Positions 7,927 to 15,447 of a stretch of DNA of 33,431 bases are shown here, piece after piece. Each line of letters opens with the position of its first letter. Positions within the stretch are counted from its first letter, which is position 1. The position numbers and the translations under genes were made by a program. This DNA comes from a virus, in the IMG/VR virus record IMGVR_UViG_3300023084_000075, positions 1-33,431 of that record; one strand, written 5' to 3'. The notes under the pieces are model-generated. The model was not told the DNA's origin. It was given only the letters and a program-made list of their open reading frames with translations, and ran no database searches.

Positions 7927-10900
7927 TTATCCTAACGCTATCGAATATGTTATTGCTTCATCTACTGCTTCTGCTCTAGTAATTACCTCAGGAGCAGGTA
8001 TTGTTGAGTAGTTTATGATGTTAATTCTAGCATCCTCATCGGGTGCTTCGTCAACAAACACAATGTATTGCCCATCAATATCATAAACAAGTGGATCCTG
8101 ATACACGTTGTCCACAAAAGGAATAACACCAAATTTATCCAAAGGTGCTACACTTAATAGGAATCTGCGTGTGCTTCCATCACCAACAAATGTATCAACC
8201 CTTGTTGTTGCTACACTTGGTGCACTTAAATGTCTAACATCAATAATAGCACCATCTTCCACAGGATACGCCGTGCTTGTGTTATCAATGAATATTAATT
8301 CTTGGCCACTAACAATGTAACTGTCTCCTGGATTCTGAACAACACCATTAATAGCAACCATAAGTGCTTGTGCTGAACTCACAGGATTTGTTAATGTAAA
8401 CGAATATGCTACACCATCACCGGTAAACTGTTGATATTGAACAGGAGTACCATAACCAAGACCCATGTAATTCCAACCAGCATCTGGGTAATACATTTCT
8501 GCTCTGTTAAGAGTTTCGTTGTATCTTACTTCACCGTTGGTTGGTGAACTTGGTCTTTCTGCTGTGGTACCTTGTGGAATAACAAGTCTACCATCTGCAA
8601 AACTTACAATACCTTCAGCATTAATTGTTGTACCGTTTGCACTTGTAATTAATTCTTTGTTACTACCTGTACCAACAAGCATGTTAGCATCATAGTTTTC
8701 AATTCTTACTGTTCCTGTTGCAACAGTTTCATAATTTGTAATTGCAACATTACCTTTAACAGTACCTTGTTCAATTGTGGTAATTGCCGCAAACTCATCT
8801 GCACTTTCGTCGTAGATAAAACCTTTGTTAATATCTGAACCACGTTCAAATATAAGTCCCATGTCAACATAGTTAGGACCTTGTGCAGTTGTGTTTAAAC
8901 TCATTAACGGATCAGTAGCAAAAATATTACCAGCACTGGTTTCACCTGCACTACCATCAAGTATAACTCTACCTGTTCCGCTTGCTCTAATAATTAAATC
9001 TTCATTGGTGTTAATGTTTTCAATAACATTGCCGTTGATTTGAATTTTGCCATCAACTGTTAAACCATTTCTGCTGATGTTAACCTTACCATAACTCTGT
9101 GGAGTATCGTCTGGATTGTTACTACCAACATAAAAAGTAAATGTATCACTGTCATCGTTTGCTGTTTCAACAGTTAGATATGTATCACCATCACCGTCAG
9201 TAACTGAGCCGCCACCAATAAGTTCCCAAGCAGTTCCCGTCCAACTTTCTAGTGAACGTAGTGCTGTGTTAAATCTAATTACACCATTATCATCTGCATC
9301 ATAACCTGCCGGTCTTTCCAATGTTGTACCACGTGGAATTCTAATACCGTGGATTCCAGTAAAGTCAACATATGCTTCTGAAGCAGTACTTATTGGAGAA
9401 ATTTTATCAACTTTAAATCCGTTTGATGCATCAAGTGTTGCTGTGTTTGTTCCACCATTATAAAAATATAATGTGTCTTCATCTGTGCCAGCCGCTAGTT
9501 CTGGAATAATATAAGTGTCATTGTCAACGTCACGGACGCCGCCTAAACTTGACCATGCAATACCATTATAACCTTCAAACTGTGTAGTTTGTGTGTTGAA
9601 TCTAACCAATCCAGTTGCCGGCGAACCTGGACGTTGTACATTGTTTCCTACCGGAAGTTTTAATGCTGATGTTGAGTTAAAGTCAACCCAATTTTGTGTA
9701 AGTGGTTGGATATCATCTACTCTAAAACTTGTTTGATCTAGATTAGCAACTTCAACACCACCTGCAAAGAATTGTAAAACATCTTCGTCACTACCCGGTG
9801 AAGTTTCTGGTTGAATGTATGTATCACTGTCAACATCTCTAACACCACCCAATGAACTCCAAGCATTAACAGCATAACCTTCAAACTGTTGTGTTGTGCT
9901 GTTAAAACGAATGTGTCCTGTTACACCTGTTGGTCTTTGTAGTGTTGTACCAACCGGTATGTTAAGTGCTTGGTTACCAATAATATCAACATAACCTGTT
10001 GCATTACCTTGCAATTCTAGGTTAGCGCCACTAATTGTTGTTTCTAAACCGTTGTTTCTAATTAATACGTTGTCAACTTGAATCTGTGTAGCATTAACTT
10101 GATTGTCTTCTAGTACCATAATCAAGTTAGAAGTAGCACCATCTCCTCCGTAGAAGTTTCTAATGTGTGCATTTCTCCAACGTTTTGTTGTTTTACCAAT
10201 GTCGTAAGTAATATCAGCATCTGGTATTAAGTTTGAACTTAAATCAGCATTAATAACAATATTATCAGTATCTTGATTACCAAGTGTAATGTTACCTTCT
10301 AGGTCAATGTTACCTGTAACATTTAGGTTACCTGTAATATTTGTTTCACCGCTAAATGGAGAAATGTTAATGTCGCCTTGTGTGGACGACATTGTGTTTC
10401 CACTTAGTACAATATTACCTGTAGCAACTTGGAATGGATCAACGGTAGTTGTGTTTCCGCCTTGTGTAAAGTTAATACCTGAAAGTGAACTTACATCAAA
10501 TGTTCCGCCGCTGAATGTAACAGCACCAGTATCTTGGTCTACATAAAATAAATCACCAATTCTGTAATCACCATATTGGTCAGTTGAGTTATAAAATACT
10601 CTACCACCATTTACTTCTACAACTTCATTTGCTTGTGCTACATCATTATCATTGTTATCAAACTTTTTACCTGCACCAATGTAACCAAAATCATGTGAAC
10701 TCATTCTCAAACGCACATCTGGACCATCTGCTCTAATACCAAACTGTCCATAAACGTTTGCTGATGCAATTGAACGCATTTCTGCGCCAAAATCTTTTCT
10801 ATCGTATCTTATAATGCTAGTTGCTGTTGCACCACTACCTGTTGTTGCTACAATACTTTGTGGAGTAAAATCAAATCCATCTAATCCGTCATAGCGTCCG

Positions 10901-12600
10901 TCAACAATAAGTGTATCGCTTCCACTTACACTCTCAACTGTACAATTTGTTACTGTTGATCCGTCGGTTGATGTAAATGTTACAACATCTCCTGCTAGGA
11001 ACGTTCCTGTAATTCCACTTAGTTGAATTTTAGTTTTACCATCTCCAAACGTACCTGTAGTACCTGCATATGCTTCGATACCTTGTTGAGCAAAATAAAT
11101 GAAACTGTTTAACCATTCTGCTCTACCACCTTCAGTAATTACAATACCTTTTGAGTTTGGTACAATAAATGTACAACTATCAAACAACATTGCCGCTTCA
11201 AGTGATCCTGGAGCAATGCTTGCACCGTTTACAATAGCACCACGTCCTGCGTCTGCCGCATCATAACCATATGGATCATCTGCCGCATTTGTTCCTAGTC
11301 TTACACTAGAACCAAAGTTTAATACTGTTACGTCTTTGACATATGCTGAACGTCTTGAAATGCTTGCACCCGAATTATAACAAAATGCATAACCTGTTGT
11401 ACCACTCCACTCAACTTCTCTAACGGTTAAGTTTTCAATAGTACAATCACCATTCAATCTAAAAAAGTCGTTTGTTCTTGTTGCCGCAGTTGGTTTTAAT
11501 TGTGTAGCACGTAATCCATGTCCTGTGATTGTGATACCTTGTGGTAAGTCCAATGGTGCTACTTCTTCAAAAGTACCAGCACCCAGTCTAATTGTGTCTC
11601 CAAATGTTGCAACAGATAATGCATGTTTTAATGTTGCAAAGGCTTCGTTAATTTCTCCACCATTGTTAGCATCATTACCATTTACTGTAACGTGATAAAC
11701 ATTACCTTCTTGTAGTAAAATATCTGTGCCATTAGCATAAATTTTACCTGTACCTGAACTTGAAATGTACATATTGGTATTTGAGTCATTTGCAAAAATA
11801 CCTGTGTTATCTCCGTCACCATCTATTGTGATGTTACCAAAATTTAATTGTGTACCAGCAAGGCTAACATTACCACCTGCTTCAATTTGTAAACCGTAAA
11901 TATCAACAACACCTGTACCATTAGCACGAATAATCAAATCACTGTTGGTATTGATTGGTTCTAGTATATTATCTGTAATCTGCAATTCGCCAATGTTAGC
12001 ATTGTTGGCATCAATTGTTTTCCAACGTTTTGTTGGTAAACCCAATCTGTAAGTATCACTTACATCGGGAACAATGTCAGAAACAACATCTGCATTAATT
12101 TGAACATTGTCTAAATTTCCATCACCAAGTGTAATATTACCTGCCGCAGTAATGTTACCTGTTGCAAATAAGTTACCTGTTACGTTTGTGTTACCTACTA
12201 ATTCAATTGTACCTGTACCGTTTGGTCTCAATTCAATAGGTGCATTAGAATCCAATGTCGTAATATAGTTGTCATTGAATTCTAATGAATCTACATGAAT
12301 TTTTGAATGATAGATAACAGGATCGTTACCAGCGGGTAACAATTCAATTGTACCTAAATTTGATGAAATGGTATTGTTTTGTAGGTTTAAGTTACCTACT
12401 TCTATTTGATTTGTTGCTTGTAAATTTGTTGCGTTTATAGTTCCGTTTACATCTACATCGTAAGCGGGGCTTGCGGTCTTAACACCAATTCGATTGTTGT
12501 TAACATCTAAGTATAATAAATCCGTTTCAAACGCTAAGTCCACGCCATTACGCAGAAGGTTAGCCTTCAACAACGGACCTGAAATTCGACCGACGGCCAT
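7927..12600 (-). CDS. Giant modular tail fibre protein, 1557 aa
   Basis: A large fibrous virion protein. The N-terminal part repeats GNITAAGNITLGDGN-type strands and a segment DTYRLG..TKRWK that recurs at mid-protein (DITYDIGKTTKRWRNA), an internal duplication. A beta-helix-like region begins near residue 300 (YHVTVNGNDANNGG). A module near 633 (SSHDFGYIGAG, then EVNGGRVFYNSTDQYGDYR) is shared with the 1671-aa fibre. Four cassettes of the type P.GTT..RP......G.IRFN....FEGY occur near 880, 980, 1087 and 1337. The C-terminus holds two copies of a common fibre module (QFTGDGVAYSFTL and TFVGDGSTRRFLL). It is preceded by its own late-type promoter and a roughly 100-base structured leader, with an AGGAG site before ATG. 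Attachment point and receptor are unknown. Confidence 0.75.
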   Translation of the reverse strand: MAVGRISGPLLKANLLRNGVDLAFETDLLYLDVNNNRIGVKTASPAYDVDVNGTINATNLQATNQIEVGNLNLQNNTISSNLGTIELLPAGNDPVIYHSKIHVDSLEFNDNYITTLDSNAPIELRPNGTGTIELVGNTNVTGNLFATGNITAAGNITLGDGNLDNVQINADVVSDIVPDVSDTYRLGLPTKRWKTIDANNANIGELQITDNILEPINTNSDLIIRANGTGVVDIYGLQIEAGGNVSLAGTQLNFGNITIDGDGDNTGIFANDSNTNMYISSSGTGKIYANGTDILLQEGNVYHVTVNGNDANNGGEINEAFATLKHALSVATFGDTIRLGAGTFEEVAPLDLPQGITITGHGLRATQLKPTAATRTNDFFRLNGDCTIENLTVREVEWSGTTGYAFCYNSGASISRRSAYVKDVTVLNFGSSVRLGTNAADDPYGYDAADAGRGAIVNGASIAPGSLEAAMLFDSCTFIVPNSKGIVITEGGRAEWLNSFIYFAQQGIEAYAGTTGTFGDGKTKIQLSGITGTFLAGDVVTFTSTDGSTVTNCTVESVSGSDTLIVDGRYDGLDGFDFTPQSIVATTGSGATATSIIRYDRKDFGAEMRSIASANVYGQFGIRADGPDVRLRMSSHDFGYIGAGKKFDNNDNDVAQANEVVEVNGGRVFYNSTDQYGDYRIGDLFYVDQDTGAVTFSGGTFDVSSLSGINFTQGGNTTTVDPFQVATGNIVLSGNTMSSTQGDINISPFSGETNITGNLNVTGNIDLEGNITLGNQDTDNIVINADLSSNLIPDADITYDIGKTTKRWRNAHIRNFYGGDGATSNLIMVLEDNQVNATQIQVDNVLIRNNGLETTISGANLELQGNATGYVDIIGNQALNIPVGTTLQRPTGVTGHIRFNSTTQQFEGYAVNAWSSLGGVRDVDSDTYIQPETSPGSDEDVLQFFAGGVEVANLDQTSFRVDDIQPLTQNWVDFNSTSALKLPVGNNVQRPGSPATGLVRFNTQTTQFEGYNGIAWSSLGGVRDVDNDTYIIPELAAGTDEDTLYFYNGGTNTATLDASNGFKVDKISPISTASEAYVDFTGIHGIRIPRGTTLERPAGYDADDNGVIRFNTALRSLESWTGTAWELIGGGSVTDGDGDTYLTVETANDDSDTFTFYVGSNNPDDTPQSYGKVNISRNGLTVDGKIQINGNVIENINTNEDLIIRASGTGRVILDGSAGETSAGNIFATDPLMSLNTTAQGPNYVDMGLIFERGSDINKGFIYDESADEFAAITTIEQGTVKGNVAITNYETVATGTVRIENYDANMLVGTGSNKELITSANGTTINAEGIVSFADGRLVIPQGTTAERPSSPTNGEVRYNETLNRAEMYYPDAGWNYMGLGYGTPVQYQQFTGDGVAYSFTLTNPVSSAQALMVAINGVVQNPGDSYIVSGQELIFIDNTSTAYPVEDGAIIDVRHLSAPSVATTRVDTFVGDGSTRRFLLSVAPLDKFGVIPFVDNVYQDPLVYDIDGQYIVFVDEAPDEDARINIINYSTIPAPEVITRAEAVDEAITYSIALG

Positions 12601-12705
12601 TGTGTTCTCCTATAAACGGGCATCCTGTGCCTCCAGCCACCTTACATAGCGGGCTGACCACTGTTTGTCCTGCAAACCGTAATTCGGTCAAGTTTGCATT
12701 AACAG
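12601..12705 (-). promoter_or_regulatory. Structured 5' leader of the 1557-aa fibre gene
   Basis: About 100 bases separate the ACTAAATA box from the fibre start, long for this phage. Two hairpins are visible: a 7-bp perfect stem (12671-12677 with 12692-12698, TGCAAAC/GTTTGCA) and a 5-bp stem (12634-12638 with 12652-12656, CAGCC/GGCTG). They may protect the mRNA or tune translation. No known riboswitch is recognised. Confidence 0.4.
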
Positions 12706-12713
12706 TATTTAGT
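12706..12713 (-). promoter_or_regulatory. Late-type promoter box ACTAAATA
   Basis: On the minus strand the sequence reads GACTAAATAC, close to the T4 late consensus TATAAATA. It lies between the stop of the 158-aa gene and the 1557-aa fibre. The same GACTAAATA occurs at 14544 and 15088, each time ahead of structural genes. It would be read by RNA polymerase carrying gp55. Confidence 0.6.
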
Positions 12714-12740
12714 CTTTATTGGAAAAAGGGTGTGATCGGC

Positions 12741-13217
12741 TTAGTCGAAACCGTGGATTACTACAACGTCTTTGCCTAGCGGAACAGCACTATCAAAGCG
12801 TAGATAGTAACCTTCAGCCCCACCTGGGTTTTGAACCATTGTGTAGTTAATGCCTGCAATTTGCACAACGTTTTCAACTAACACTAAAACATTTTGTGCC
12901 GCCGCAGGAACCGGACTTAAAGGACCAAAGTTCTGCTCACTTGCATCACCTGTTCCTAAATTTTGTACTGTAACTGTTGCCGGTCTATCAGTTCTTGCTT
13001 GTTCCCAAGTATTGTTTACATAAAATTCAAATTCATTTGAATCGGTGTTGTATCTAATTTGACCATTTTCAGGAAAAGCAGGGCGTTCTGCTGAATTACC
13101 AACGGGAACTTTTACAGCATAGTTTGTTCCAAGCACAACTTGGCCGTTTGCTTCAACACTAACACTTGGATCAGTGATGAGTTTAGAATTTAGTTGTTGC
13201 TTTTTAACAAATCTCAT
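12741..13217 (-). CDS. Virion structural protein with fibre cassette, 158 aa
   Basis: The start of the protein (after RFVKKQQLNSKLITDPSVS) runs into a cassette of the same type as in the large fibres: VPVGNSAERPAFPENGQIRYNT, then EFEFYVNNTWEQA (about residues 37-75). The C-terminal half (VLVLVENVVQIAGINY, then FDSAVPLGKDVVVIHGFD) resembles the end module seen at the C-terminus of the 1557-aa fibre (LMVAINGVVQNPGDSYIV). So this looks like a miniature fibre made of two shared modules. It starts at the stop of the 116-aa gene (TAATG-type overlap), implying translational coupling. It may be a short tail fibre or a connector. The exact role is unknown. Confidence 0.6.
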   Translation of the reverse strand: MRFVKKQQLNSKLITDPSVSVEANGQVVLGTNYAVKVPVGNSAERPAFPENGQIRYNTDSNEFEFYVNNTWEQARTDRPATVTVQNLGTGDASEQNFGPLSPVPAAAQNVLVLVENVVQIAGINYTMVQNPGGAEGYYLRFDSAVPLGKDVVVIHGFD

Positions 13218-13567
13218 TATACTGCTACCGAACTAATAGTTGCACTAACTGTAGCAGGTGATGTTGTTTGTGCTACAATAGTGTCACCGTTTTCTAATAC
13301 CAAACGCTCTGTATCCATAATAAATGTTTCACCGCCTGGAATTTTTAATTGGTGTAAAATTTTGTTTTGATCACTTGCTGATCCGCCATTTGGTACAACG
13401 TGCAGATCTAAGAATGTATCTGCATCTGTAAGAACAGTACCACTTGGTGACGCAATATTATCAACGTCAGCATAGTTACAGAAAATCATGCTTGTGATTG
13501 CTGTATCACCACTGCTGGTGTATAATGTTGTTAGTGTAGCATCAATAAAGTTGTTTGTAATCGCCAT
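13217..13567 (-). CDS. Small beta-rich virion structural protein, 116 aa
   Basis: Not recognised by name. The sequence is a compact beta pattern: ITSMIFCNYAD, a central HQLKIPGGETFIMDTERL, and the end ATVSATISSVAV. The organisation parallels the 110-aa protein at 7586-7918. Similar small proteins occur among virion components of marine T4-like phages. It sits between the 313-aa and 158-aa structural genes in one unit, 8 bases after the former and overlapping the latter. The start has an AGGAA site. A trimeric fibre-associated or decoration role is possible but not shown. Confidence 0.6.
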   Translation of the reverse strand: MAITNNFIDATLTTLYTSSGDTAITSMIFCNYADVDNIASPSGTVLTDADTFLDLHVVPNGGSASDQNKILHQLKIPGGETFIMDTERLVLENGDTIVAQTTSPATVSATISSVAV

Positions 13568-13575
13568 TTTCTTTC

Positions 13576-14517
13576 CTAAAATAACATGCTATACAGCAAT
13601 GCTTTCTTTTTACTTACAAGTTCATCTCTTGTACTAGATGTATTTACAAAAAACAGTCCAGAACCACCCTCTGCTTCGGTTTGGACATATAGTTTTAATC
13701 TACCTGTATCTGCCGCAGGAGCACTTGGTACTACTGTACCTTCAATACTTAATACGTCTCTTGCTACAACTTCGCCACTACCATTTGATTCAAGATACAA
13801 ACTTTCGCCGGAATTTTTAGGACGAATTGTTGTTCCGTCAATTTGTAAATTGTGTAATTCTGTTGTTGTTCCATTTACGCTAAACTTTTCAACTCCATCA
13901 ATTTCAATAGTGAATTGACTTAGAGGATCGCCTTCGCTTGTGTCAAATACTTCAGCAATAGTATTACCTGCTGTGATTCTACTAATAGCCGCTCCTGCTA
14001 CTGCTGTGTCCACATATTTTTTATTTGGAATATCGTCGTCATCTGTAACGTTGTTTTCATAATCGCTTGTACCAGTTACACTGACAACAGCATTAGGAGC
14101 ATTTTGTCCTAGTAGTATTAAGTCTTCACCTGAAGTTTCTAATACGTGTGCTTGCAAAGCACCTAAACTAGCACCAACTTTAAAAGTAAAAACACCAGGT
14201 CCTGTACCGCCGTTTGGTTGTAGATAACTTAATGTGTCATCAAACAAAAATGTTGCCGCTGAACTTGAAGGACCCCTATAAATTGATAGTCCTGCTGTGC
14301 CTAAACTAATTCCTGTTAACGAAGTTTCACCTGTATTAAGTTCAATAATATTATCTTCAACAGTCATATTTGCTGTATCAATAGTAGTTGTGTTACCTAA
14401 TACTGTAAGATCGCCTGTAATTCTTACTTCTGGCGTGTCCAAGGTGAGTTGAGTTCCTGATGAAGAACTTGTTATAATTTTGTAATCACCGGTTACTTTT
14501 AATACGTCTACAGCCAT
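13576..14517 (-). CDS. Virion structural / fibre protein, 313 aa
   Basis: The N-terminal section contains RITGDLTVLGNTTTIDTANM followed by TVEDNIIELNTGE, a signature seen in tail-fibre-like structural proteins of T4-like marine phages. The middle part has LQAHVLETSGEDLILLG and NKKYVDTAVAGAAIS, a fibre coil-like region. The C-terminal part ends with a Lys-rich stretch and LLYSMLF. No enzymatic motif is seen. It is the first gene of a three-gene unit (313, 116 and 158 aa) behind a late-type promoter at 14544-14551, with AAGGATCC before the ATG. It may trimerise and attach to another fibre. Confidence 0.6.
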   Translation of the reverse strand: MAVDVLKVTGDYKIITSSSSGTQLTLDTPEVRITGDLTVLGNTTTIDTANMTVEDNIIELNTGETSLTGISLGTAGLSIYRGPSSSAATFLFDDTLSYLQPNGGTGPGVFTFKVGASLGALQAHVLETSGEDLILLGQNAPNAVVSVTGTSDYENNVTDDDDIPNKKYVDTAVAGAAISRITAGNTIAEVFDTSEGDPLSQFTIEIDGVEKFSVNGTTTELHNLQIDGTTIRPKNSGESLYLESNGSGEVVARDVLSIEGTVVPSAPAADTGRLKLYVQTEAEGGSGLFFVNTSSTRDELVSKKKALLYSMLF

Positions 14518-14543
14518 TTGTTAGGATCCTTTGTCTATAGCAT

Positions 14544-14551
14544 TATTTAGT
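14544..14551 (-). promoter_or_regulatory. Late-type promoter box ACTAAATA
   Basis: The minus strand reads TTGACTAAATAATG, 26 bases before the ATG of the 313-aa gene and directly after the terminator of the upstream unit. It is a close match to T4 late TATAAATA and shares GACTAAATA with two other boxes in this window. Confidence 0.65.
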
Positions 14552-14558
14552 CAAGAGA

Positions 14559-14584
14559 AAAGGGCAAAGCGAACTCTGCCCTTT
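14559..14584 (-). terminator. Intrinsic terminator after the 134-aa gene
   Basis: A perfect 8-bp stem AAAGGGCA/TGCCCTTT with a 10-base loop lies 10 bases past the stop at 14595. On the minus strand it ends in CCCTTTTCTC. It closes the 134-aa transcript just ahead of the next late promoter. Confidence 0.8.
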
Positions 14585-14594
14585 CCAAAGTTAA

Positions 14595-14999
14595 TTAACC
14601 AGTGATTTGTTGTCCTTCAACAACAGCATCACCTGAATCAGAGTTGTTAGCAAATCCTGCTCCGATAACAAATTTAACATTTCCTACGTTTGCAGTTCCG
14701 CCTTCGTATTGAATAGTTCTATTACGTAGTTTAGTAACTTGAACTACAGACGAATCATCAAGTAAAGCGTTAATAATAAACTCTCCAGCCGCTAAACTGC
14801 CTGCTGTTTTGTTTACTAGTTTAAGAGTCTGTGTAGTAGTTCCATCAGTAACAATGAACTTGTTAGTAGATCTTTGTGATACAATCCAAGCACGGGTTGT
14901 GCCACCGTTTACTTCAGACGCAGATGTAAAGTAATATGCAGAGCATAAAATTTTACCTTCACCTGAACCGATTAGTCTTTTATTAATTGGTCTTCCCAT
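14595..14999 (-). CDS. Conserved marine T4-like virion-block protein, 134 aa
   Basis: Begins MGRPINKRLIGSGEGKILCSAYYF and continues as a beta-rich protein (RAWIVSQRSTNKFIVTDGTT, then VQVTKLRNRTIQYEGGTA). This is a type of small protein found near the capsid gene in marine T4-like phages. No function is known to me. The basic N-terminus followed by beta strands would suit a head-decoration or connector protein. It has its own late-type promoter, a structured leader, a good AAGGAG site and its own terminator, so it is an independent single-gene unit likely made in large amounts. Confidence 0.6.
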   Translation of the reverse strand: MGRPINKRLIGSGEGKILCSAYYFTSASEVNGGTTRAWIVSQRSTNKFIVTDGTTTQTLKLVNKTAGSLAAGEFIINALLDDSSVVQVTKLRNRTIQYEGGTANVGNVKFVIGAGFANNSDSGDAVVEGQQITG

Positions 15000-15087
15000 T
15001 TTTTTCTCCTTGTTGACGTTCTAGGTCTACGCTGTGGGTTAAACAGCATAAGTCCAACGTTATGTTGGCCCTTTCTAACGTGTAATG
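15000..15087 (-). promoter_or_regulatory. Structured 5' leader of the 134-aa gene
   Basis: A leader of nearly 90 bases with two hairpins: CCAAC/GTTGG (15054-15058 with 15064-15068, 5-base loop) and GCTGT/ACAGC (15031-15035 with 15043-15047). Its layout resembles that of the 1557-aa fibre leader: promoter, two hairpins, Shine-Dalgarno. Confidence 0.4.
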
Positions 15088-15095
15088 TATTTAGT
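15088..15095 (-). promoter_or_regulatory. Late-type promoter box ACTAAATA
   Basis: The minus strand reads TTGACTAAATACATT. The box overlaps the stop codon of the preceding 94-aa gene (15091-15093) and drives the 134-aa gene. Confidence 0.6.
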
Positions 15096-15375
15096 CAATT
15101 CTGGTAAAGAGGTGCATAAGATGTACAGAACTAAAGTCTTTTATTGCACGATTAATTTTATCGCATTGATCCTTGTGCTTTTGTGCGATGCTATCTCTAC
15201 GCTGTTGTCTGTATTGCATTTCTATGTGTCCTAGTTTTGTAACTTCACCTCTAATGCCCGCACAAAATCTTACAACATCAAATCGAAACTCTGGAGCAGT
15301 TTTAGTAAGTTCTCTTATTTGTTGTTCCACTTCTGCCCAGTCTAAACTAGATTCTATTTCTTTAATACCTTCCAT
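15091..15375 (-). CDS. Small helical hypothetical protein, 94 aa
   Basis: Not recognised. The product (MEGIKEIESSLDWAEVEQQ...) is mostly helical and charged, with RQQRRDSIAQKHKDQCDK in the middle and a C-terminal VHLMHLFTRID. The frame is open to an ATG at 15411, but that codon lies in the loop of the gp23 terminator and would place translation initiation inside its stem. The ATG at 15375 is preferred because a late-type box TTTAAATA ends exactly 5 bases before it. No Shine-Dalgarno is present there, so the message may be leaderless. Its place directly after the major capsid gene suggests a head or tail-completion role, which is inference. Confidence 0.6.
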   Translation of the reverse strand: MEGIKEIESSLDWAEVEQQIRELTKTAPEFRFDVVRFCAGIRGEVTKLGHIEMQYRQQRRDSIAQKHKDQCDKINRAIKDFSSVHLMHLFTRID

Positions 15376-15380
15376 ACTAA

Positions 15381-15388
15381 TATTTAAA
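15381..15388 (-). promoter_or_regulatory. Late-type promoter box TTTAAATA, 5 nt before ATG
   Basis: The minus strand reads TTTAAATATTAGTATG. It matches T4 late TATAAATA in 7 of 8 positions and lies between the gp23 terminator and the 94-aa gene. With a T4-like -13 to -6 position the transcript would begin at the A of the start codon. Confidence 0.55.
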
Positions 15389-15397
15389 AGGTCATAA

Positions 15398-15426
15398 AAA
15401 AAGGGCGACATAAAGCCGCCCTTTTT
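15398..15426 (-). terminator. Strong intrinsic terminator of the capsid gene
   Basis: A perfect 10-bp stem AAAAAGGGCG/CGCCCTTTTT with a 9-base loop, 21 bases after the gp23 stop. On the minus strand the stem is followed by a T-rich run. It is expected to end the abundant head-gene transcript. Confidence 0.85.
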
Positions 15427-15447
15427 GTACTTTTGTACTACTCTCTA

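Noticed and set aside
15000-15054. Short basic ORF (about 25 aa) in the leader of the 134-aa gene
   Set aside because: It runs into the next gene out of frame and has no ribosome site. Leader hairpins explain the sequence as well.
15376-15411. ATG at 15411 as start of the 94-aa gene
   Set aside because: The codon lies in the loop of the strong gp23 terminator. A promoter box with the recurring 5-nt spacing precedes the ATG at 15375.
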